Assembly (NCBI GenBank): GCA_052034115.1
Contig: JBPOIZ010000005.1
Coordinates: 21,551-85,550, forward strand
DNA from: Lutibacillus sp052034115
GTDB taxonomy: Bacteria; Actinomycetota; Actinomycetes; Actinomycetales; Dermatophilaceae
Direction: 5' to 3'
Length of the DNA: 64,000 nt
Positions 1 to 9,700 of the stretch are shown here, one piece after another. Both the position numbers and the translations under genes were made by a program. The notes under the pieces were generated by a model that saw nothing but the letters and a program-made list of their open reading frames with translations, was not told the DNA's origin and ran no database searches. The stretch's first letter is position 1. Every line of letters starts with the position of its first letter.

Positions 1-724
1 GCTCGGCGGTGAGCGGCAGGACCCGTTGGACGTAGATGCCCGGCAAGTGGATCGAATCGGGGTCGAGGTCGCCCGGCTCGACGAGCTCCTCGACCTCGGC
101 GACGGTGACTCGGCCGGCCATCGCGGCGAGCGGGTTGAAGTTGCGGGCCGACTGGTTGAAGACCAGGTTGCCGTGCCGGTCGCCTCGAGCGGCGCGCACG
201 AGGGCGAAGTCGGCGGGCAACGACTCCTCCAGCACATAGGTGCGGGTCTGCCCGTGGAGGGTGAACTCGCGGGTCGGCTTCGGGGGAGATGCCAGGATCA
301 CGTTGCCCTGGTCGTCATACCGCCACGGCATACCGCCTTGGGCCACTTGGGTGCCTGATCCGGTGACGGTGTAGAACGCCGGTATGCCGGCGCCGGCGGC
401 GCGCAGCTTCTCGGCCAAGGTGCCCTGCGGGGTGAGCTCGACCTCGAGCTCACCGGCGAGGTACTGGCGCTCGAACTCCTTGTTCTCTCCGACGTAGGAG
501 GCGATGATCCGGCGGATCCTCTTGTCGCGCAGCAGGACCCCGAGCCCCCAGTCGTCCACGCCGCAGTTGTTCGAGATCACTTCGAGGTCGGTGACCTCGG
601 CGTCGTGCAGCGCCGCGATGAGCACGCTGGGGATACCGCACAGCCCGAAGCCCCCGACCGCGAGTCGGGCGCCGCTGGCAATGCCGGAGATGGCCGCTTG
701 TGGCGTGGAGACGACTTTGTCCAT
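1..724 (-). CDS. scoA: 3-oxoacid CoA-transferase subunit A (partial at left edge)
   Basis: The window edge cuts this minus-strand gene after about 241 codons; I translated it from the ATG at 724. The N-terminal third has the glycine-rich GGFGLCGIP motif and further on ENKEFERQY, both typical of the A subunit of succinyl-CoA:3-ketoacid or acetate/acetoacetate CoA-transferases (ScoA/AtoD, usually 230-260 residues, so little is missing). The family moves CoA between succinyl- or acetyl-CoA and a 3-oxoacid as an alpha-beta heterodimer in the cytoplasm. The catalytic glutamate lies on subunit B, which would be expected just downstream, outside the window. The exact acid substrate cannot be read from this subunit. 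Confidence 0.93.
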   Translation of the reverse strand, partial: MDKVVSTPQAAISGIASGARLAVGGFGLCGIPSVLIAALHDAEVTDLEVISNNCGVDDWGLGVLLRDKRIRRIIASYVGENKEFERQYLAGELEVELTPQGTLAEKLRAAGAGIPAFYTVTGSGTQVAQGGMPWRYDDQGNVILASPPKPTREFTLHGQTRTYVLEESLPADFALVRAARGDRHGNLVFNQSARNFNPLAAMAGRVTVAEVEELVEPGDLDPDSIHLPGIYVQRVLPLTAE

Positions 725-928
725 GGGCGCGAGCCTACTCCGGGCCTGGAGCGCGGCACCGGCCCGGAGGTCCCGCCGGCGACTGACGAAGTACATGTCT
801 GTAGTTCTTCGCCAGCCCTTGCCCCACCGCACTAAGGTCAGGAAACAATTGAGGTCAGAGTTACTCGTGGGTGCAAAGTGGCGTGTGTGATACATCGCGG
901 CGGTGCCCCAGCCCCGAAGGAGCCGACC

Positions 929-2512
929 GTGAACCCTGCCACCGCCCGGCGGCTGGCCGCCGTCTCGCTGCCCGTGGTGGGGGCCACCGCTCTGACCGCC
1001 GTTCCCGCCCATGCTGTGGACGGTCCTCCACTGCCCGGAGTCAGGCTGCCCACGGCGATGGACGTGGCAGTGCCCTACCAGGGAATGACGTTCTGCGATC
1101 CCACCGCCCGTCCAGGTGTGGTGGCATTCGCCCAGCTCTTCTCGACCCACTACGGCATGGGTTCGGCAGGTGGCATCACCCGGGCCTGCGGCAATGGCAT
1201 CACCGAGCACTCGGACGGTCGGGCGTGGGACTGGATGCTCCATGTCAACAACCCCAAGCAGAAGGCCGTCGCCGACTCGGTGCTGGCCTGGCTGACCGGT
1301 CCGGACTCCGCCGGCGTCCCAGGCGGCGTGGCGCGCCGGTTCGGCATCATGTACATCATCTGGAACAACCGGCAGTGGCGGGCCTACGACACCGCGCGCG
1401 GTTGGGCGCCGTATCACGGGGACTCGCCGCACACCGACCACATCCACTTCTCGTTCACCTGGAACGGCGCGATGAAGCGGACCTCGTGGTGGACCGGCTC
1501 CGCCGCGACCACGGTCCTCACCGGTCCGGTCACCGGCCCGGCACCGAGGCCTGGGCCGATCGTCGCGCTGACCTACGGCATGGAGTCCGATGCCGTCAAG
1601 GCGCTGCAGCGCGCGCTCGGCGGACTCCCGGTGACCGGATGGTTCGGTCCGATGACGCAGACTGCCGTCCAGTCCCATCAGCGGCGCCATGGTCTGCCGG
1701 TGACCGGCGTCGCAGACCGGGTGACCCTGGCGACGCTCGGCCTGAGCCTGTCGACAAGGGGCACGGCCACCGCCGTTGCGCTCCCCTCCAAACCGTCCCC
1801 GGATGACCTGACGTTCGGTATGACGTCGCCCTCGGTCAAGGTCCTGCAGAAGCGCCTCGGCGGGCTGCCCCTCACGGGCTACTTCGGGCCGATGACGCGG
1901 GACCGGGTCATGGCCTTCCAAAGGGAACACCACCTGGCCGAGACAGGGGTGGCGGATCTGGCCACTCGGAAGGCGCTCAACCTGGTGGCGACCCCGAGCA
2001 CGCCGACCGCCCTACCGGTGAGCAGATGTGCCCCGACCGCAGCCGCGATCGCCGCGGCCCGCACGGTGACCCAGGCCACCCGATACACGGCATACCTGCA
2101 GGTCCAGTTGAGCCGCGGCTGTCGCGGTGATGCGGTGCGCATCGTCCAGCGGTCGTTGGGCGGTCTGGCGGTCGACGGCGATTTCGGGCCGCTGACCGAG
2201 GCCGCCGTGCGCAGCTACCAACGATCCGCGGGGCTGAGGGTGACCGGCGTCGTCGACCAGGGCATGTGGCGGTCGCTGGAGAAGCGGGCCTATCCGTTCC
2301 TGCAGTTCCGGTCCCAGGCCATTAAGGTCGGGAGCACGGGTGCTGCCGTCGTCGCGGTGCAGAAGGTGCTCGGCGTGTCCCAGACCGGCTACTTCGGCAC
2401 CCGCACCGACGCGGCGGTCCGGGCCTTCCAGAAGGCGATGTCGCTGGCTCGGACCGGCGTGGTGGCAGCTCCGACGTGGGAAGCGCTCGACCGCAGGTTC
2501 GGTCGTTACTGA
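929..2512 (+). CDS. Secreted protein with four peptidoglycan-binding repeats and an ARB-07466-like N-terminal domain
   Basis: I chose the GTG at 929 because GAAGGAG precedes it; an in-frame extension to 878 adds 17 residues that break the signal sequence. After a short basic start comes a hydrophobic stretch ending in AHA, a likely Sec signal peptide. Residues about 30-190 contain a domain with GRAWDW and HTDHIHF, which resembles the His/Asp metal-ligand pattern of ARB-07466/DD-peptidase-like domains. Four PG_binding_1 repeats follow, each with a GYFG or GWFG core and a TGV end. The protein is probably exported and bound to peptidoglycan, perhaps cutting it. Its stop overlaps the convergent TIGR03089 gene by 7 bases. 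Confidence 0.85.
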   Translation: MNPATARRLAAVSLPVVGATALTAVPAHAVDGPPLPGVRLPTAMDVAVPYQGMTFCDPTARPGVVAFAQLFSTHYGMGSAGGITRACGNGITEHSDGRAWDWMLHVNNPKQKAVADSVLAWLTGPDSAGVPGGVARRFGIMYIIWNNRQWRAYDTARGWAPYHGDSPHTDHIHFSFTWNGAMKRTSWWTGSAATTVLTGPVTGPAPRPGPIVALTYGMESDAVKALQRALGGLPVTGWFGPMTQTAVQSHQRRHGLPVTGVADRVTLATLGLSLSTRGTATAVALPSKPSPDDLTFGMTSPSVKVLQKRLGGLPLTGYFGPMTRDRVMAFQREHHLAETGVADLATRKALNLVATPSTPTALPVSRCAPTAAAIAAARTVTQATRYTAYLQVQLSRGCRGDAVRIVQRSLGGLAVDGDFGPLTEAAVRSYQRSAGLRVTGVVDQGMWRSLEKRAYPFLQFRSQAIKVGSTGAAVVAVQKVLGVSQTGYFGTRTDAAVRAFQKAMSLARTGVVAAPTWEALDRRFGRY

Positions 2513-3228
2513 GGCCCTGGCACCCGGTCGTCGGTCCGTTCGACTGCGGCGATCCGCTCCAGGGCTGCCACCTCGTCGTCGGCACCCTCCAGCCCTCCGA
2601 CCAGGACCACCGAACCGCCGGCGGACCATACCCGTAGACAGGTGAGCAACGCTGCTGCCGTCTGGTCGTCGCGGTGGGCCACGAGCACCCTCCCCCCGCG
2701 CCGCGGTGCCACCAGGCCCGCATACGTCGTGGGCCCGTCGTCGGCGACCAAGGCCAGATCCGCCGGACCCGGGACCGCCGTGGCGACATAGCGGTCCGGG
2801 AAGGTGCCCACCATGGCGGCCTCGTCCAGCACGCCGGGCGGGGTGCCGCCCGGGTGCGATCTGGCCAGTGCGGGCAGGGTGACCAGGATGGTCGTGCCGG
2901 CGGGGCGCCCCGCCGCTGCGGTGGCCGCGTTGGTGACCAGGACGTCCGGGGACGCCGGATCGGTGACGTCGACGCTGGCCCCGACCGCCCACGCGGCGAG
3001 CCCCCAGTAGGTCGCCCGCCAGTGCACCGGCAAAGCCAGGGCCAGGGTGTCGCCCGGCCCCAACGCCGCCTCGTCCTCGAGCAGACCGGCGGCCTTGCTC
3101 GCCCACATGTGGAGCACGCGTCCGGACAGCTCGAGGCGCTCGCCGGTCTTGAGGTCGTACCACGTCAGTCGGGGAGCGGTGGGGTCGGTGCGCCAGAGGT
3201 GGCCCATTTCGGTGAATGGCGTCGACAC
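2506..3228 (-). CDS. TIGR03089 family protein
   Basis: This 240-residue protein resembles the small actinobacterial TIGR03089 family, distantly related to the N-terminal part of AMP-dependent acyl-CoA synthetases. The central segment GDTLALALPVHWRATYWGL matches the family's adenylate-forming fold, but the phosphate-binding loop and C-terminal lid of real synthetases are absent. The function is unknown. The GTG at 3228 lies 7 bases after a TAGGGT box on the minus strand, so the message is probably leaderless. It is divergent from the DNA glycosylase gene. Confidence 0.85.
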   Translation of the reverse strand: MSTPFTEMGHLWRTDPTAPRLTWYDLKTGERLELSGRVLHMWASKAAGLLEDEAALGPGDTLALALPVHWRATYWGLAAWAVGASVDVTDPASPDVLVTNAATAAAGRPAGTTILVTLPALARSHPGGTPPGVLDEAAMVGTFPDRYVATAVPGPADLALVADDGPTTYAGLVAPRRGGRVLVAHRDDQTAAALLTCLRVWSAGGSVVLVGGLEGADDEVAALERIAAVERTDDRVPGPQ

Positions 3229-3234
3229 GGGGCC

Positions 3235-3240
3235 ACCCTA
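3235..3240 (-). promoter_or_regulatory. -10 box (TAGGGT) of the TIGR03089 gene
   Basis: On the minus strand TAGGGT lies 7 bases before the GTG at 3228, the spacing expected for leaderless transcription. No clear -35 box is visible. Confidence 0.5.
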
Positions 3241-3269
3241 TGTCGGTGCGGTGGGTGACACTGTCCCGC

Positions 3270-4178
3270 ATGGACACCGAAGCCGTGCGGGTATGGCGCG
3301 CCGGCCGACCGGTGCCCCTCGGTGTCCAGCTGTCCACCTTCCGGCGCGGCGCGGGGGATCCCACACACGCCGTCGATCCCGACGGCGCGTGGTGGCGCGC
3401 GAGCCGCACTCCAGAGGGCCCCGCGGCCGTCCACCTGCGGGCGGTGGGGGAGCGTGTCGAGGCCCGTGCGTGGGGCAGCGGTGCGACTTGGCTTCTCGAG
3501 AGCCTTCCCGATCTGCTCGGCGACAGCGACCGAGGCGGCGCCTTCGAGCCGCGCCACCCGGCCCTCGTCGAGGCCGTCAAGCGCTTCCGACACTGGCGGG
3601 TCCCTCGGTCTCGGCTCGTGATCGACGCACTGGTTCCGGCGATCATCGAGCAGAAGGTCACCGGCAAGGAGGCCTTCGCGGGATACCGCGCGTTGGTGCG
3701 CCGATTCGGTGAGCCGGCTCCTGGCCCGCGTCCTGGCTTGTTCGTCCCGCCGGCGCCGCACACCTGGGCGGCCATCCCGTCGTGGGCCTGGCTGCGCGCA
3801 GGGTTGGAGCCGAGCCGGACCAGCACGGTTCGCGGGGCGGTCTTGCGGGCCGGGCGGCTGGAGGCCCTAAGCGACCAGCCGACCGAGCAGGCCCGGACCG
3901 CCCTCCAGACCCTCCCGGGCATCGGCGTGTGGACGAGCGCGGAGGTGGCCCAGCGTGCCCTCGGGGACGCCGATGCGGTGAGTGTGGGCGACTACCACGT
4001 GGCCCGCAACGTCGGCTGGGCTCTGGTCGGGGAGATCGTCGACGACGAGCGGATGCTGGAGATCCTCGAGCCGTATGTCGGGCACCGGTATCGGGTGCAG
4101 CGCCTGCTCGAGCTCGCCGGACATGCCGCACCACGGCGTGGGCCCCGACGGTCGCTGCCGACGCACCTGCCTCGGTGA
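3270..4178 (+). CDS. DNA-3-methyladenine glycosylase 2 family (AlkA-like HhH-GPD)
   Basis: The protein has the helix-hairpin-helix GPD signature LPGIGVWTSAEVAQRALGD followed by VSVGDYHV, in which the Asp is the expected catalytic residue of AlkA-type base-excision glycosylases. An upstream IIEQKVTGKEAF segment matches the family's minor-groove helix region. It should remove alkylated purines from DNA. The ATG at 3270 fits the family's N-terminus best; in-frame ATGs at 3240 and 3216 would extend it and overlap the divergent gene's promoter. About 302 residues, normal for actinobacterial members. The stop is one base from the convergent cofE stop. Confidence 0.88.
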   Translation: MDTEAVRVWRAGRPVPLGVQLSTFRRGAGDPTHAVDPDGAWWRASRTPEGPAAVHLRAVGERVEARAWGSGATWLLESLPDLLGDSDRGGAFEPRHPALVEAVKRFRHWRVPRSRLVIDALVPAIIEQKVTGKEAFAGYRALVRRFGEPAPGPRPGLFVPPAPHTWAAIPSWAWLRAGLEPSRTSTVRGAVLRAGRLEALSDQPTEQARTALQTLPGIGVWTSAEVAQRALGDADAVSVGDYHVARNVGWALVGEIVDDERMLEILEPYVGHRYRVQRLLELAGHAAPRRGPRRSLPTHLPR

Positions 4179-4179
4179 C

Positions 4180-5205
4180 CTAGAGCTGCAGGTGGATCCG
4201 GACCCGGTTGTTCTCCCGGACGATCCGGTGCTGGATTCCCTCACCGTTGAGGGCCACGTCGAGCCGCGCCGCCAGCATCCCGACGCTGAGGGCATCGGCC
4301 CCGCTCGCCTCGATGACGTCCTCGGCCACGCTGACGTCGGCCCCCACGACCGACCGGACGGCGACCGCAACGGCGCGCGTCACCCGGGTCCGAGCCGGTT
4401 CGGGGCCACTCGCCCGGATGCCGCAGGCCTGCGCCGCGGGGCTGCCTGGGGCCACTCCCAGCGCGGCCCGGACGGCCTCCTGTGTGCCGAGGGCGAACCA
4501 GTCGGCCTCGCCGTCGCGCACCAGGCTGCGCGCGCCAGGGGTGTCCGCACCGACATACCGGTCCAGGCCACGCACGAGGGCGGCCGGGATCCGCTCCGCC
4601 TTCCCCTTGACCAAGTCCGCGGCGGCAGCCACCTCATCGGCAAGGCAGCGGGCCGTCACCGACAGGATGCGACCATCCGCGTCGGGCGTGCCCCGCAGGT
4701 CCTCCAGCACGAGGAGGCCGGCGGCGCCCAGGGCGAGGTCGATCTGGCCGGCCCGCCAGGGGCGACCGGCGGTGTCGGTGACGACGACGCCAACCCGCCG
4801 CAGCCCGGTGCGAGCGATGACGCCGGACCGCAGCGAGGCCGCGACCGCGTCCGGGTCGGTCGGCAAGGTGAGCAGGACGTCCCCGCCGGTGTTCGAGGCG
4901 TCTACGCCGGCCGCCGCCATCACCGGCCCGGACACCGAGCGAACCACCTGGGTCAGCCGGCCCGCGACGTCGCGCTCGGCCACCACCTGCACCGTGTGGT
5001 CGGCAACGACAGCGTCTCGCGCCGCGGTCCTCGCGACGAGGGCGAGCGCTTTGGAGACGACCTTGCTCGAGATGACGAGGACGTCGCCGTCGGTCAGCTG
5101 CTCGCCGGCCGCGGCCACGGCGGCCAGGAGCAGGTCGACCAGGTCGTCGCCGGGCACCACCTCGGGTATGCCGGTCAGCCCGACGACGCTCAGCCGCGCA
5201 GTCAC
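4180..5205 (-). CDS. cofE: Coenzyme F420-0:L-glutamate ligase with a C-terminal extension (CofE/FbiB-like)
   Basis: Residues 1 to about 245 match CofE: GIPEVVPGDDL near the start, VISSKVVSKA, and VVVTDTAGRPWRAGQIDLALG. CofE adds one or more glutamates to the lactyl phosphate side chain of F420, using GTP. Mycobacterial FbiB carries a second FMN/nitroreductase-like domain of about 200 residues. Here the FbiB linker-like segment (LVRDGEADWFALGTQEAV) is present, but only about 95 residues follow and I see no nitroreductase motif, so the second domain is truncated or replaced. The gene overlaps cofD by 4 bases (ATGA), so the two are translated together. Confidence 0.92.
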   Translation of the reverse strand: MTARLSVVGLTGIPEVVPGDDLVDLLLAAVAAAGEQLTDGDVLVISSKVVSKALALVARTAARDAVVADHTVQVVAERDVAGRLTQVVRSVSGPVMAAAGVDASNTGGDVLLTLPTDPDAVAASLRSGVIARTGLRRVGVVVTDTAGRPWRAGQIDLALGAAGLLVLEDLRGTPDADGRILSVTARCLADEVAAAADLVKGKAERIPAALVRGLDRYVGADTPGARSLVRDGEADWFALGTQEAVRAALGVAPGSPAAQACGIRASGPEPARTRVTRAVAVAVRSVVGADVSVAEDVIEASGADALSVGMLAARLDVALNGEGIQHRIVRENNRVRIHLQL

Positions 5206-6182
5206 CTCGCGGCCTGCAGGTCACGGCCCAGTTCGAGCGCGGCGGCCCCGAGGTGGGTCGCGGCGGGGAGGTCGGTCATGAGCAGCGGGGTCGAGCGCAC
5301 CGTGAGGGACTCGGCATACCCGGTGCCGTCCGCGGGCAGATCGCCGGGGGCCACCAACCACCCGTCGAGGAAGTCCGCGTAGAGACCGGCGACGGCCTGC
5401 GGCGTCGCCGGCAGGCCGAGCGCCGCCAGGCAGGCGTCGGCATACCCACGGACCGGGCGGCCACCGACGATCGGGCTGACCCCCACGACCGGGGCTCCGG
5501 CGTCGCGCAGCGCCTCCCGGATGCCGGGAACTCCGAGGATCACCCCCACCGAGACGACGGGGTTGCTGGGCGGAAGGACGAGCAGGTCCGCCTGGGTGAT
5601 CGCGTCCAGCACCCCGGGCGCGGGCTGCGCCCGGTCGATCCCGACGACGACGAAGCGTTGCGCGGGCACCTCGGCGTGCCGCCGCACCCACCACTCCTGG
5701 AAGTGCACGGCTCGAGGCCCTTCACCCTCGTCGATGACCACGTGCGTCTCCACGGGGGAATCGGTCATCGGCAGCACGGTGATGCCGCGGCCGGGCAGCC
5801 CCCAGCGGGCGGCCAGGCGGGCCGTGACCTCGGACAACGTCCAGCCTTGGCCCAGCCACAGCGAGCGGGCGACATGCGTGCCCAGATCCAGGTCGCCGAG
5901 CCGGAACCAGTCGGGGGCAACGCCATACGCGCTCAGCTCGCCTTGGGTGGCGTAGCTCTCCTCGGCGCGTCCCCAGCCTTGGCCTTCGTGGACGGCGCCG
6001 CCGAGGGTGTAGAGCAACGTGTCGAGATCAGGGCAGACCCGCAGGCCGTACAAGGTGATGTCGTCACCGGTGTTCCCGATGACAGTGATCGAGTGGTCAC
6101 CGGGGCTCTGGGTCAGGGCTGCGGCGAGGCCACGGATGAACCTCGCCCCGCCGACTCCTCCGGCCAGCAGGGTGACGTTCAT
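5202..6182 (-). CDS. cofD: 2-phospho-L-lactate transferase (CofD/FbiA)
   Basis: The 326-residue protein starts MNVTLLAGGVGGARFIRGL, the signature of CofD/FbiA, which joins the lactyl-type phosphate donor to the deazaflavin Fo to make F420-0 (dehydro-F420-0 in the actinobacterial route). Other family segments are NTGDDITLYGLRVCPDLDT and LLVLPPSNPVVSVG. It is the first gene of a minus-strand cofD-cofE pair and diverges from whiB2, the same arrangement as fbiA-fbiB beside whiB2 in M. tuberculosis. It shows that this organism makes F420. Confidence 0.95.
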   Translation of the reverse strand: MNVTLLAGGVGGARFIRGLAAALTQSPGDHSITVIGNTGDDITLYGLRVCPDLDTLLYTLGGAVHEGQGWGRAEESYATQGELSAYGVAPDWFRLGDLDLGTHVARSLWLGQGWTLSEVTARLAARWGLPGRGITVLPMTDSPVETHVVIDEGEGPRAVHFQEWWVRRHAEVPAQRFVVVGIDRAQPAPGVLDAITQADLLVLPPSNPVVSVGVILGVPGIREALRDAGAPVVGVSPIVGGRPVRGYADACLAALGLPATPQAVAGLYADFLDGWLVAPGDLPADGTGYAESLTVRSTPLLMTDLPAATHLGAAALELGRDLQAAR

Positions 6183-6284
6183 GGGGCCTCCGGTCGCGGG
6201 TCGGGTGATGGCCGCGGGAGCTCGACCACCGTCCCCGCGTCTCTAGCACGTTCGCGGCATCGGCTGCAAATAGCAGATCACGGC

Positions 6285-6314
6285 TTGACGAACCGGGTAT
6301 GACACGCGTGTAAT
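6285..6314 (+). promoter_or_regulatory. Candidate sigma-70-type promoter of whiB2
   Basis: TTGACG at 6285-6290 is followed after 18 bases by TGTAAT at 6309-6314. It would give a 5' leader of about 108 bases before the whiB2 GTG. The leader holds a small hairpin around TCCCCTCGGGGA. This is one of the few places in the window with a recognisable -35 box. Confidence 0.45.
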
Positions 6315-6428
6315 TCCACTATTGTTCTTTCGGTCCCCTCGGGGATCCGACACACAGGTCCCACCTTGATCACGACAGCGGACCTGAGGACGAGCCGAGC
6401 TAGCAGCCCAAGCGTCAGGAGGAGAGTC

Positions 6429-6692
6429 GTGCACGAGCTGCAGCTGATCATCACGGACGTCAGTCCCGGGGGGGAGCTGTCGTGGCAGGAACGTTCGCTG
6501 TGCGCCCAGACCGACCCGGAGGCCTTCTTCCCCGAGAAGGGTGGCTCCACCCGCGAGGCCAAGAAGGTCTGCCTGTCCTGCGAGGTGAGGTCCGAATGCC
6601 TCGAGTACGCCCTAGGCAACGACGAACGCTTCGGCATCTGGGGCGGTCTGTCCGAGCGCGAACGACGCAAGCTGAAGAAGCGCGCCGTCTGA
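6429..6692 (+). CDS. whiB2: WhiB-family iron-sulfur regulator (WhiB2 type)
   Basis: The 87-residue protein has the four cysteines of a Wbl [4Fe-4S] cluster (C in SLCAQ, then CLSCEVRSEC), the GIWGG turn and a basic C-terminal tail SERERRKLKKRAV for DNA or sigma-factor contact. The segment LSWQERSLCAQTDPEAFFPEKGG is nearly that of WhiB2/WhmD, a regulator of septation and cell division in mycobacteria and of sporulation (WhiB) in Streptomyces. AGGAGG at 6417-6422, 6 bases before the GTG, fixes the start; an ATG at 6366 is in frame but has no ribosome site. The position beside cofD agrees with WhiB2. Confidence 0.93.
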   Translation: MHELQLIITDVSPGGELSWQERSLCAQTDPEAFFPEKGGSTREAKKVCLSCEVRSECLEYALGNDERFGIWGGLSERERRKLKKRAV

Positions 6693-6723
6693 CGCGTCGG
6701 CGCCCGCCGCGCCGCGAGATCCC

Positions 6724-9700
6724 GTGACTGTCTCCGAAGCCCCCGCCCCCAGCGTCAGCGCTGTCCTCGTGGTGCGCGACGGGGCCCGGTGGCTCCCGGA
6801 GACCCTGGACGCCGTCGCCGGGCAGACCCGGCCACCGGACCGTCTCCTCATCGTCGACCTGGCCTCCACGGATGGCTCGCGCGACATCGCCGCGGACCAC
6901 GTGGGGATCCGCCGGGCTGTCGGCCTGGTGGAGGTGCGCCACGTCGCAGCGGCCCCGCGGTATGCCGCCGCCGTCGCCGACGCACTGCGCGACCCCGCCA
7001 TGGCACCTGCGTGCGAGGACGGCGCCGCCGAGTGGGTCTGGCTGCTTCACGACGACGGGGCGCCGGACCCAGACTGCCTGGCCCGGCTGCTCACCGCCGT
7101 CGGCCGATCGCCTTCGGTCGGGGTGGCCGGCCCGAAGATCGTCCGCTGGGAGGACCCCCGAACGCTGGTCGAGGTCGGCGTCCAGCTGACTCGCGCCGGG
7201 CGCCGGATCTCCTCGCCGCATCCGGGTGAACGCGATCAGGGGCAGTATGACGCGCGCGCCGACGTCATCGCCGTCGCGACGAACGGCATGCTGGTGCGCC
7301 GGGATGTCTACGACGAGCTCGGCGGGCTCGATGCGGGCTTCGGCCCGCTCGGTGTCGATGTGGACTTCGGGTGGCGCGCCCAACTCGACGGGCATCGAGT
7401 CGTCGTGGTCCCATCCGCCCGGATGCGCGAGGCGTCCGCCTCGGCCACCGGTGACCGCGAGGGTGCCCCGTCGTTGCGTGGGTCGGAGCGGGCTCGGCGC
7501 GTCGCGGCCCGACGGGTAGCGTTGGCCCGCTGCTCCTGGTGGACGATGCCTCTGCTCGGCGTGTGGATCGCCATCAGCTCGGTCGTCGGGTTCTCGGCCC
7601 TCCTGCTCCTCAAACGCCCCCGGCATGCGTGGGCCGAGCTCGGCGACCTCGTGGCACTCGCGGCCCCAGCCCGGATCCTGCGGTCCAGATGGCAGGCCCG
7701 TCGCCTGCGCCAGGTCTCGCCACGGCACCTTCATGGCCTGTTCGTCAGCACTGGCGCGGCCATTCGCCAGACCTGGGACGCCGTCCAGGAGGCTCTCACC
7801 CCGTCGTGGACCGCGGAACGACGGGCCAGTGCGGCCCAGCTCCGTCCGGTGGAGAGCGGGCCGGTGGCCGAAGAGGCCGAGGACCTGCACGTGCTGCCGG
7901 CCTCGCTGCCGCGGCGCGTGCTGACCAACCCCGGCGTCCTGGTGACCCTGGCGGCCGCCGCCGCATCGGCAGTGCTCTGGCGGGTGGCCATCGCCGACGG
8001 TGCCTTCGGGCCGACAGGTCGAGGCATGGCCGGCGGTGAGCTCTTCGCGGTCACCACGAACTCTGCGGGGCTCTGGCAGAGCGCCCAGGACAGCTGGCAC
8101 GGTGCAGGGCTTGGTGGCCCGGGCGCTGCACGTCCCTTCCTGGGGTTGTTGGCGGGCCTGACCTGGCTGGCGGAGTGGGTCCCCGGCGTCGGCACCGGCC
8201 GATCTCCGGCGGCGGTCACCATTGCCTGGACGCTCCTGCTCGCCATACCCGCGGCGGCTGTGGTCGCCTACCTCGCCGGGCGGGTGGCGACCACTCGCCG
8301 TTGGCCGCGCGCCCTCATCGCCTTGCTGTGGGCCGGCGCCCCGGTCGGGCTGGTGGCGCTTTCTCAAGGCCGAGTGGCGGCGGTGCTCGCCCACGTCCTG
8401 CTCCCAGCTGTTGTGGCCGGGTTCGTGCGGGTCTGCGAGCGGTCGGCCACTGCGACCGCGACCTTCGCGACCGCCTTGGGGATCGGGTTGATCGGTGCCT
8501 GCGTCCCGATCTATCTGGCCGTCGGCGCGCTCGCCGCCCTCGTGCTGCTCGCCGTCGGCCCCGGGGCTGGCCGCCGCTGGCGTGCGCTGGTCCTGCTCGT
8601 CGTGCCGACCGCTCTCATGGGGCCGTGGGTCCGCCAGGTCTGGGAGGACCCGGCGGCCCTGCTCGGCGCGCCCGGATTGCTCCAGGCGACGGGCTGGGGA
8701 CAACCCGGCACGCATTGGGCCCTGGCTCTGGCTCGCCTGGAGCTGCCGACGACGGTTTTCCCCTACCTGCTCGTGCCGCTCGCCGTGCCGGTGGTGGCGG
8801 CGCTGGTCTGGCCCCGCCGTGGCCGGGCGTCGGCGATGGCCACGACGGGGATGGGGCTGCTGGCTTCGCTCGGTCTCGGCCTGGCCGCAATGGCCCCGTT
8901 GGTGCGTGTCGGCGACCTGCGCACCGCCGATGGGACGATGACCCCGGCGTCGAGCTGGGCGGGCATCGGGCTGGAGGTCTACACCGTCGCGGTGGCCGGT
9001 CTTGCCCTGGTCGGACTGAGTGTGTGGAGCAGCCACGTGGGCGGGCGCCCAGCCGTTCGGGCATCGCTGCGGGCCGGGTCCGTCGTGGTGGGCCTCTGCG
9101 TCGCTGCGGCGACGGCCGGCGGGGTGTGGATGCACGATGTTCAACCGCGACCGGTGGGGGCCGATGCCGTGCCCGCCGTCGCCACCGAGTCCGCGAACGG
9201 TCCGACCGGCAGCCGGCTGCTCACCGTGACGCTGAGTGCCGACGCGGTCGTCTACCGACTCGAGGGCCGAGAGCCCGCTGCCCTTCAGCGGGGTCTGGTG
9301 GAACCCCAAACGGCGCCGGACCCGGTTGTCGAGGCGTTGGTTCGCCGCATCGTCGGTCCCGGCTCGGCCGGCGCCGACCTGTCCGCTGGATTGGCACAGG
9401 AGGGGATCACCTTCGTCGGGGTCAGTGGCGAAGGCGACGCAGAGATCGCCCGCCGACTCGATGCCACCGAGGGGCTGGCCCGACTCGGGGCAACCACCGG
9501 GCAGGTGCTGTGGCGGGTCGCCGCCGGACCGGCAGCCGACGACCCGACCCGGTCGGTGCCCCCGGCGCGATTGCTGCTGACGGATGCCGACGGCGGGGTC
9601 CAGGCTGACGTGCCGATGCAGGGGGCGCACAGCTCGACGTCGGTGCAGCTGCCCGCCTCGGCCGGTGAGCGTCGACTTCGCGTCGCCGAATCCTTGGGGT

